Source: Desulfobacterales bacterium (GTDB lineage: Bacteria; Desulfobacterota; Desulfobacteria; Desulfobacterales; JAHEIW01). From it: DNA of 21,332 nt. Within the stretch, counting starts at the first letter, position 1. Each line of letters starts with the position of its first letter. Below, in pieces: positions 15,666 through 21,332 of the stretch. A model generated the notes under the pieces. The model saw nothing but the letters and a program-made list of their open reading frames with translations, searched no databases and had not been told where the DNA came from. The DNA lies in NCBI GenBank assembly GCA_030145015.1, contig JAQYWI010000093.1:1-21332 (forward strand). The letters run 5' to 3'. The translations under genes were made by a program, and so were the position numbers.

Positions 15666-16835
15666 ATGCTCACCGATATGAATTTACCGTACAGCCAGAA
15701 TGCCGGATTGTACATTCACATTCCGTTTTGTGTGCGCAAATGCCCGTATTGTGATTTTTATTCGGTAACCGATTTGGCGCTGAAGGCGAGGTTTCTGAAA
15801 GCCCTGACCGCTGAAATGGAACTGGTTTCGCATGGGGGGCTTTGCTTTGACACCCTGTATATCGGGGGCGGTACGCCTTCGGTCTATGAATCTGATGAGA
15901 TCGATCACATCGTCACAAATGCATTCCAATCTTTTAAGGTCCGGGCCGATTCTGAAATCACCCTGGAAGTAAATCCCGGAACGGTGACCCTTGCACAGCT
16001 GACAGGCTTCCGAAAAACCGGCATAAACCGCTTAAGCATCGGGGTGCAGTCTTTTCAGCAGACGAATCTTGATTTTCTCGGACGGATCCATTCAAGTGAT
16101 GCGGCCGGACAGACCCTGAATTTTGCGCGCAAGGCGGGATTTGATAAAGTTGGAATCGATTTGATTTACGGTTTGCCGGGGCAATCTGAACAAGATTGGC
16201 AGCTTGATCTCCAGCAGGCAGTTGATTATCAACCTGCGCATCTTTCCTGTTATATGCTCACCTTTGAAAATGGAACTCCCCTGAATCGTGACCTGCAACA
16301 CGGCCGGTTTCAACCGCTGTCGGAAGACAGGATTCGCGTGCTTTTCGAAACCACCATCGATTTTTTGGAAGATAATGGATATTTTCAATATGAGATTTCA
16401 AATTTTGCCAGGATAGAAAAAGATAGAACAGCGAACGTTTCCAGGCATAATCTGAAGTACTGGACCCTGGTACCGTATATGGGCCTGGGACCTTCGGCCC
16501 ATTCTTATATCGAATCGCAGCGCCACTGGAATGTTGCGAGCCTGGATCAATATATCAACGAAATTGAATCCGGGGACTTGCCGGTTGCGGGCCGGGAATT
16601 GCTCACCATAGAACAGCAAAGAATCGAAGCGATTTATCTGGGGTTGAGAATGACGCGCGGGATTGACCTGGCTTTTTTTAAGAAAAAATTTGGAGTTGAT
16701 TTTATGGAGACATTCAAAGAAGTAACAACCGCCCTTGAAAAAGACAATTATCTGCAAGTCACTAAAAGCCACTGCACGTTAACGCGGCAGGGCAGGGCCT
16801 TTCTAGACAGCATTACCTCTATGTTTATTACCTGA
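15666..16835 (+). CDS. hemW: Radical SAM heme chaperone HemW
   Basis: HemW is a radical-SAM family heme-binding protein that inserts heme into partner proteins; it was formerly annotated as an oxygen-independent coproporphyrinogen oxidase. From the ATG at 15666 it has 389 residues. The 4Fe-4S motif Cys22-x3-Cys26-x2-Cys29 lies in FCVRKCPYCDFYS. SAM-binding GGGTPS and the EVNPGT strand follow. RLSIGVQSF and DLIYGLPGQ are family signatures, and the HemW marker HNLKYW...YMGLGPSAHSY is present. True HemN usually has a fourth nearby cysteine, absent here. The start is uncertain: 15666 has AGG 5 nt upstream, while an ATG at 15678 is also possible. The open frame extends to a TTG at 15612 through repeat-like sequence, which is rejected. 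Confidence 0.93.
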   Translation: MLTDMNLPYSQNAGLYIHIPFCVRKCPYCDFYSVTDLALKARFLKALTAEMELVSHGGLCFDTLYIGGGTPSVYESDEIDHIVTNAFQSFKVRADSEITLEVNPGTVTLAQLTGFRKTGINRLSIGVQSFQQTNLDFLGRIHSSDAAGQTLNFARKAGFDKVGIDLIYGLPGQSEQDWQLDLQQAVDYQPAHLSCYMLTFENGTPLNRDLQHGRFQPLSEDRIRVLFETTIDFLEDNGYFQYEISNFARIEKDRTANVSRHNLKYWTLVPYMGLGPSAHSYIESQRHWNVASLDQYINEIESGDLPVAGRELLTIEQQRIEAIYLGLRMTRGIDLAFFKKKFGVDFMETFKEVTTALEKDNYLQVTKSHCTLTRQGRAFLDSITSMFIT

Positions 16836-16933
16836 ATGTTGCACGGGGATGAATGCTTGGGGCTTTGCCGTCACTTATGATTGGGGGAATCATCTGTACC
16901 TTTGAGCGGGTGTATTCCTTTCACCTGAAACGG

Positions 16934-17869
16934 CTACCAATACCATTTTAATTTATTTGCCCATTTAATCATGCGCTTTCTTGACCAGGCCTCCAGGTAA
17001 TCTGAAGGCACATATTTTCCTTCGCTGTATAATCGCCTTCGTGTGGATGATTTCTTTGTAGCGTCTTTTGCGGCTTTATCGCTTGAACCCAGGTAAAAAA
17101 AATTGGCGCCATTCGCAATGACAAAATACCGAATATATGCAAGTCTTGGGCTAATTCGTTCTATTTGCGGATCGCCTAACCATGACGTCCCAATTTTCCC
17201 CTTAATTTGGGGATTCATTTTCATCACATCGGCAAGGATTCGGCTCGAATAAATCAATCCTTCTAGAGTCCATCCATCCATGAAACCTGGATCATGCGTA
17301 TCATAGTGAACTCTTAAAAATGGCTCTCTTCCCCCGGTTTCGAATATTAAAAAAAGCAAGACCGATACGAATTGTCTCCCACCCTTATTCAGAAATTTTC
17401 GCACCGGAAAACGAGAAAGATGGTATTTTCTTCCTCCAATTGGAAACACTCTTAAACTGCATGTTGAGATGTCCATGCAAAAATGATAATTTGGATACAG
17501 ATAATAACCCGAAAAATCGGTGTCGTTTTCAATCTGGCAAATAATTCTATCGAAATCTTTAAAGTAATACTGCTGCACTTCATCGGGCAGTTTTTTATTT
17601 TTTACCCTTTTTTTAAATATGGAAATAAGCGTGACCATAAGCAATTTATGGTATAATTCTAGAATTTGAAGATCGCTACTTTCAATAATATCTTCACAAT
17701 ATCTTTCTACCTCTCTGCTGCAATATTGAAGTCCGGCATGTTCAGGATATTTATCAATTAAATTAATATATTTTCTTAAGGGAAATATTTTTAAAAAATT
17801 ATTATTGTAATTATTAATTTCCGCTTCTAAATTATTAATTACGGTCTTTAGCTTTTTATAATTTATCAT
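16934..17869 (-). CDS. Conserved hypothetical protein, unknown function
   Basis: The 311-residue protein is not assigned to a named family. It has no signal peptide or membrane helix. The N-terminal half is helical, Asn/Lys/Ile-rich and encoded by visibly AT-rich DNA. The C-terminal half has a dense conserved-looking block: FLRVHYDTHDPGFMDGWTLE, then GTSWLGDPQIERISPRLAY, a Gly/Ser segment (NFFYLGSSDKAAKDATKKSS), and the end YLEAWSRKRMIKWANK. From memory, this block recurs in uncharacterised proteobacterial proteins; that is recollection, not a search result. His, Asp and Trp clusters suggest an enzyme, but no catalytic motif is recognised. It starts 6 bp after the stop of the DUF1295-like gene with no clear ribosome-binding site, so it probably depends on the upstream genes of the leftward unit. 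Confidence 0.75.
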   Translation of the reverse strand: MINYKKLKTVINNLEAEINNYNNNFLKIFPLRKYINLIDKYPEHAGLQYCSREVERYCEDIIESSDLQILELYHKLLMVTLISIFKKRVKNKKLPDEVQQYYFKDFDRIICQIENDTDFSGYYLYPNYHFCMDISTCSLRVFPIGGRKYHLSRFPVRKFLNKGGRQFVSVLLFLIFETGGREPFLRVHYDTHDPGFMDGWTLEGLIYSSRILADVMKMNPQIKGKIGTSWLGDPQIERISPRLAYIRYFVIANGANFFYLGSSDKAAKDATKKSSTRRRLYSEGKYVPSDYLEAWSRKRMIKWANKLKWYW

Positions 17870-17875
17870 TTGTCA

Positions 17876-18562
17876 CTAATATATCCATGGAATCAGTTTT
17901 TTTGTTTTTTGGGAATAGTCTCTAAATTCGTCCCCATAATTTTTTTCAAGGTATCTATCGAGGGACGGAATTATATTGAAGACGAAATTCGCTGTCATGA
18001 TCAATGGGATCACCAACATACTAAGGCTGTGCGTTATCATGGCAAATCCAGTAAAGAGCACGATATCTCCGAAGTAGTTGATATGCACCGAATATTTAAA
18101 TAATCGCGCTCTGTAAAGCCGTCCTTTATTCTCTTCTTTCAATTTCCAAACATGTCGACGATATTCAGAATCTGTATTGATATATGAACCCAAAATATAA
18201 AGCAGCCCACCAACAATTTCCAAAGCACTAAAAGGTTGGTGATTGTTTCCGCCGACATGCGCAAAAGCATAAAGCGCCAATGGCACCAAAATCGCGATAA
18301 TGATCGTCTCGGGCCAGACCCATTTGCGTTTCTGAAACACCCAGACCGTAACTTGGAGTCGCAGGAAATAGATAATCAAACAAAGGGCAATCAGCACCCG
18401 GCGAAAAAGATCACCGGATATTAGATACGGTTTCAACCACGTAGCTGAATGCGCCGTGTCTGCAAACATCAGCCAGATGGACGTAAAAACCGTGGCAAGA
18501 ATGCAGGCGCAAAAAACCGATTTTGGCCAAAAAGAAATATCATACTGATCTTTGAATATCAT
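17876..18562 (-). CDS. DUF1295/isoprenylcysteine methyltransferase-like membrane protein
   Basis: This 228-residue integral membrane protein has about five or six hydrophobic helices (around 14-34, 54-75, 84-103, 113-131, 162-182, 185-205). The C-terminal half carries features of the steroid 5-alpha-reductase/ICMT-like DUF1295 group: LFKYSVHINYFGDIVLFTG, and the terminal cytosolic tail SLDRYLEKNYGDEFRDYSQK ending in LIPWIY. Members are predicted to use SAM or NAD(P)H on lipidic substrates, but the substrate here is unknown. Its ATG (18562-18560) overlaps the selB TGA in an ATGA arrangement, a strong sign of translational coupling. No separate promoter was seen. Confidence 0.8.
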   Translation of the reverse strand: MIFKDQYDISFWPKSVFCACILATVFTSIWLMFADTAHSATWLKPYLISGDLFRRVLIALCLIIYFLRLQVTVWVFQKRKWVWPETIIIAILVPLALYAFAHVGGNNHQPFSALEIVGGLLYILGSYINTDSEYRRHVWKLKEENKGRLYRARLFKYSVHINYFGDIVLFTGFAMITHSLSMLVIPLIMTANFVFNIIPSLDRYLEKNYGDEFRDYSQKTKKLIPWIY

Positions 18563-20469
18563 CCCCTGCGCAGCTTTCTGACATCGCCGACCCTCAATGT
18601 CACATTTTTAGAATCAAAGTATTCGGCCAGCGGGATAACATATTTACGCGAAACAGCGGTCATTTCTTTAAACTGCGGGGTAGTGATCTCCCCCCGGGCC
18701 TCGAGAAAACCTACCAGCTTATTTTTCAAGTCACTTATGGCCTTCACATGGAAATACAGATCTTCTTTCACCTTTACGATGGAGCCTTCATCGACCAGGT
18801 GCATGAGAACATCCCGGGCCCGTTTGGCATCCGCATCCAGAGATTTGGTGAGCTCCTTAAAATAGGGGGGCTGCAGCCCTGATTTCTGGTAGGTATCCAG
18901 AATCTTATCTTTGATGTCGGCCTGTTTGCCGCCTAAGGATACGGCGTGCGAGGCGAGGCGCACCGTATTTTCTTCCTGAACGATTTCATTTTCCTTGATC
19001 ATCTGAGTCAGCGTCAAATTAAAGAGCTTTGCGGTCAGGTAAGGCGGGAACTTGGTTTTAAGCTCCTCTTTTGACATGCCCGTTTTGAGCGGATTGGCGC
19101 TGTGAAAATCGGCAAGTCGGCCCCGGGTGTCATTTTTAAGTTTTTCAAACCCGCTATGGTGAATATAGATTCGATTTTCTTTGTCAACCTGGATGAGTAT
19201 CTTCTTTGACAATAAGCCTTGAAGGGCGTTTCCCAGCTGTTTGTCGGCAAGATTGCTCATTATTTTTAGATGAGAAAAGGAAACCCCCTTATATCCTGAA
19301 GCTTCGGTATGAAATGCAATGATGACTTCAGGCTCCTGGTCGCCGAGTTCTTTTAACGCTTCAACCGTTTCGGGTTTGAGGCGTTTGTGTTTTATGGGAA
19401 TCGGATTTAACACCTGGCCGCCGCCGATCGTGTATATGGGAGAATAGCTGCGGATGACAAAACGATCATCCTTAACCAGAGACACCGGTGCGTCAAGGCG
19501 AAGCTGGACGACGGTATCGTCACCGGGTGGAAGTTCATCGCGATCAAGCAAAATTACGTTTCCGAGAACCTCGCTGGTGCCGGTATGAAATCGGACCCGC
19601 GTTCGATTTTTGAGGGGCTTTTTGTTGCTGGCCAGGTAGCGCAAAGAAACGTCTACCATGTAACTCGCCAATAGAGTTCCCTGTTTGGACAACACTTCAC
19701 CGCGGTTAATGGCAGCTTTTTCGAGCCCCTGGAAATTAATGGCGGTTCGCATGCCGGCTGTGGCTTCGTTGGCACTTTGGTTGTGAATCTGAATCCCCCG
19801 GACTTTGGATGTGATTTCCGAAGGATATATCCGGATGGTATCGCCCACCTGAACCCGGCCGGCAATCAAGGTGCCCGTGATTACCGTTCCGAAGCCCTTC
19901 ATCGTAAAGACACGGTCAATCGGCAGGCGGAATAAATCGGTTGGAGGCCGTTCGGGGATGTTGGCGGCGAGCGCATCCAGGGCCTTAATAAATTCGGGTA
20001 TGCCTTGCTTTGTTTCTGAAGAAACCGGTGCGATAGGGGCCTCCTCTAAAAAGGTTCCCCTGACAAAATCGCGGATATCTTCAAGGGCCAGCTCCAACCA
20101 CTCTTCATCGACCATATCAATTTTGGTTACGGCAACCATGCCGTGCCGGACACCCAGCAGCGTGCATATCTCCATATGCTCGCGGGTCTGGGGCATGACC
20201 CCTTCATCGGCCGCGATCACCATGACAACGATATCAATTCCGGTGGCGCCGGCCACCATATTTTTTATAAATTTTTCGTGCCCGGGCACATCCACAATAC
20301 CCAGATGCTGCCCGCTGGGCAGATCCAATGCGGCAAAGCCCAGCTCGATGGTAATGCCGCGCTCCTTTTCTTCTTTTAACCGATCGGTATCCGTACCGGT
20401 GACGGCCTTAATCAGGCTGGTCTTGCCATGATCGATATGCCCGGCGGTTCCCAGAATAATCTGTTTCAA
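18559..20469 (-). CDS. selB: Selenocysteine-specific elongation factor SelB
   Basis: SelB is the EF-Tu-like GTPase that brings Sec-tRNA to UGA codons followed by a SECIS hairpin. The product has 636 residues from a TTG at 20469, preceded by AAAGGAG at 9 nt; the upstream TTG at 20478 abuts that site and is rejected. G1 is [11 protein letters not shown] (residues 7-17), G3 is DVPGHEKF (60-67), and G4 is TKID. EF-Tu-like beta domains follow. The C-terminal ~250 residues are the winged-helix repeats that bind the SECIS element, ending [20 protein letters not shown] then GDVRKLRRG. Length is typical. Neither selA, selC (tRNA-Sec) nor an obvious selenoprotein gene is in the window. It heads a leftward unit with two accessory genes. 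Confidence 0.97.
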   Translation of the reverse strand: MKQIILGTAGHIDHGKTSLIKAVTGTDTDRLKEEKERGITIELGFAALDLPSGQHLGIVDVPGHEKFIKNMVAGATGIDIVVMVIAADEGVMPQTREHMEICTLLGVRHGMVAVTKIDMVDEEWLELALEDIRDFVRGTFLEEAPIAPVSSETKQGIPEFIKALDALAANIPERPPTDLFRLPIDRVFTMKGFGTVITGTLIAGRVQVGDTIRIYPSEITSKVRGIQIHNQSANEATAGMRTAINFQGLEKAAINRGEVLSKQGTLLASYMVDVSLRYLASNKKPLKNRTRVRFHTGTSEVLGNVILLDRDELPPGDDTVVQLRLDAPVSLVKDDRFVIRSYSPIYTIGGGQVLNPIPIKHKRLKPETVEALKELGDQEPEVIIAFHTEASGYKGVSFSHLKIMSNLADKQLGNALQGLLSKKILIQVDKENRIYIHHSGFEKLKNDTRGRLADFHSANPLKTGMSKEELKTKFPPYLTAKLFNLTLTQMIKENEIVQEENTVRLASHAVSLGGKQADIKDKILDTYQKSGLQPPYFKELTKSLDADAKRARDVLMHLVDEGSIVKVKEDLYFHVKAISDLKNKLVGFLEARGEITTPQFKEMTAVSRKYVIPLAEYFDSKNVTLRVGDVRKLRRG

Positions 20470-20507
20470 TGAGGACAACTCCTTTTTTTACTATTTCGCT
20501 GCAGACC

Positions 20508-20543
20508 CGCCCGCCTCGCCTAAGCGGCTCGCGATGGCGGGCG
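20508..20543. repeat. GC-rich palindrome upstream of selB
   Basis: CGCCCGCC (20508-20515) pairs with GGCGGGCG (20536-20543), continued inward by TCGC/GCGA with one bulged T. It lies about 25 bp upstream of the SelB ribosome-binding site. Without a T-tract it is probably a dispersed repeat rather than a terminator. Confidence 0.65.
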
Positions 20544-20615
20544 TGGGATGCTGAGGGCGCAAAAATTATTTAGGCGCTTATCCGGAAAGTCCAAGTTACC
20601 ATAAAAAAAACCCCT

Positions 20616-20705
20616 GTGGGAGCGGCTTCCAGCCGCGAAATTAAATGATCTCCCGCCGCCGGGATCCCACAACCAATACAACTTGTTCTTTCCAGATAAC
20701 CGGAA
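20616..20705 (-). repeat. REP-like composite repeat, copy 2
   Basis: Read on the minus strand, the 41-bp block of copy 1 runs from 20705 to 20665 with one mismatch. A small CCCG/CGGG hairpin (20652-20663) follows, and then a REP-like hairpin. The latter is GTGGGA plus GCGGCT-TCC-AGCCGC on the plus strand (20616-20636). The order of modules differs from copy 1: about 28 bp are inserted and the hairpin is inverted. Confidence 0.8.
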
Positions 20706-20758
20706 TTATTTATAATATTTTGTTTTCCGCAATTCGGCTGCGGCCTCTGCGGTGAGAA

Positions 20759-20944
20759 TTATTTTTCTCGGCGCTTCCGCAGGTATTCAGAGAAATAAGC
20801 CAATCCGACCAATATGATGGCTAAACCCGCGATGTATATTGGATCGATCCTGCCATAGAACATTCGCGTAAGAATGACGGCAAACACCAGCCCGATGATC
20901 GCTCTGATTACAAAAATTAGAAGCGGGTTCATTTTCTTACTCAT
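20759..20944 (-). CDS. Small two-helix membrane protein, unknown function
   Basis: The 61-residue product has two predicted membrane helices, about residues 8-25 (LLIFVIRAIIGLVFAVIL) and 36-53 (PIYIAGLAIILVGLAYFS). They are separated by a short RMFYGRIDP loop, and the tail is strongly basic (LRKRREK). The composition is clearly that of a real membrane protein, not a shadow frame. The Shine-Dalgarno sequence is poor. A second in-frame ATG at 20932 is possible, and a five-codon open frame precedes the start. No family name can be given. It stands alone between repeats and the tRNA genes. Confidence 0.65.
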   Translation of the reverse strand: MSKKMNPLLIFVIRAIIGLVFAVILTRMFYGRIDPIYIAGLAIILVGLAYFSEYLRKRREK

Positions 20945-20991
20945 TAATTTTCATGAGGAGCCCCTTTATATCATAAAATTAGACGCTTCAT

Positions 20992-21004
20992 CCCGCGAAG
21001 CGGG
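20992..21004. repeat. Short CCCGC/GCGGG hairpin
   Basis: CCCGC-GAA-GCGGG within ATCCCGCGAAGCGGGGC. A near-identical sequence, ATCCCGCGCAGCGGGGC, lies at about 15382-15398, which suggests a dispersed mini-palindrome. Confidence 0.55.
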
Positions 21005-21117
21005 GCAAGATTCAGGTGATAATCATGAACTGAATATATGAGAAGCGTATTTGCGTCAATACCTGGTTTTTCCCCTTGATATCACGAAGTATATTTGCTA
21101 ATAATCGGCATTCTTAA

Positions 21118-21148
21118 ATCCGAAATCCAAAATCCGCAATCCACAATC
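21118..21148. repeat. 7-bp period tandem tract upstream of the tRNA genes
   Basis: Heptamers ATCCGAA, ATCCAAA, ATCCGCA and ATCCACA plus a partial ATC. The tract ends 7 bp before the tRNA-His gene. Confidence 0.75.
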
Positions 21149-21155
21149 AAAATAT

Positions 21156-21232
21156 GGTGGGTGTAGCTCAGGTGGTAGAGCGCCGGGTTGTGGCCCCGGT
21201 TGTCGTGGGTTCAAGTCCCATCACTCACCCCA
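21156..21232 (+). tRNA. tRNA-His (anticodon GTG)
   Basis: A full cloverleaf with acceptor stem GTGGGTG/CACTCAC and the histidine-specific extra G(-1) at 21156 facing C73. The anticodon stem is CCGGG/CCCGG with loop TTGTGGC, giving GTG at 21190-21192. The T-loop is TTCAAGT and CCA is encoded at 21230-21232. The G(-1) to C73 pair is the identity element of tRNA-His. Confidence 0.96.
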
Positions 21233-21239
21233 TTTCAAA

Positions 21240-21316
<77 letters not shown>

Positions 21317-21332
21317 ATAATATCAAGGGGTT

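Noticed and set aside
19871..20431. 186-residue open frame antisense to selB
   Set aside because: Opposite the SelB GTPase domain, Ser/Thr/Ile-rich, without domain features.
20479..20758. tRNA-Sec (selC) next to selB
   Set aside because: The spacer contains only palindromic repeats. No long-variable-arm cloverleaf with a TCA anticodon was found on either strand.

Overview
The window looks like a chromosomal segment of a Desulfobacterota (deltaproteobacterial, probably sulfate-reducer-like) bacterium. This is inferred from protein style, the SelB selenocysteine machinery, the M23 peptidase next to secA, and intergenic spaces rich in palindromes and short-period repeats. There is no integrase, transposase, phage or CRISPR array. 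Most genes are housekeeping, so the less ordinary content lies in the regulatory and repeat DNA and in two poorly characterised genes downstream of selB.

Layout, left to right. (1) 1-880: short-period repeats, a leftward FmdB-type zinc-ribbon gene with a sigma70-type promoter, and a rightward sequence that matches the flagellar sigma28 (FliA) consensus. (2) 887-4108: a two-gene unit coding for a TPR-containing GspE/PilB-type secretion or pilus ATPase and a receiver-PAS response regulator. (3) 4387-6449: argC (arginine biosynthesis) and folD (one-carbon metabolism), each preceded by repeat-rich spacer. (4) 6529-7951: a strong sigma70 promoter, a GEMM-I cyclic-di-GMP riboswitch, a putative terminator, and a membrane-anchored LytM/M23 peptidase. 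(5) 8209-11054: an extended -10 promoter, a long structured leader or palindromic element, and secA. (6) 11203-14566: clpS, clpA and aat, which together form an N-degron module: Aat adds Leu/Phe to N-termini, ClpS recognises them, and ClpA (with ClpP encoded elsewhere) degrades the protein. (7) 14758-16835: a HIT-family hydrolase whose stop codon lies in a MITE-like palindrome, then a repeat-dense spacer and hemW.

(8) 16934-20469, leftward: selB, a DUF1295/isoprenylcysteine methyltransferase-like membrane protein starting on an ATGA overlap, and an AT-rich gene of unknown function. (9) 20470-21316: REP-like palindromes, a 61-residue two-helix membrane protein, and adjacent tRNA-His(GTG) and tRNA-Arg(TCG) genes.

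Two themes link separate regions. Cyclic-di-GMP and motility appear in the FliA-type promoter, in the degenerate MshEN-like N-domain of the GspE-like ATPase, and in the riboswitch before the M23 peptidase. The spacers also carry several repeat classes: 7- and 8-bp period tracts upstream of genes, a TA-ended MITE, and a pair of inverted REP-like composites bracketing hemW to selB.
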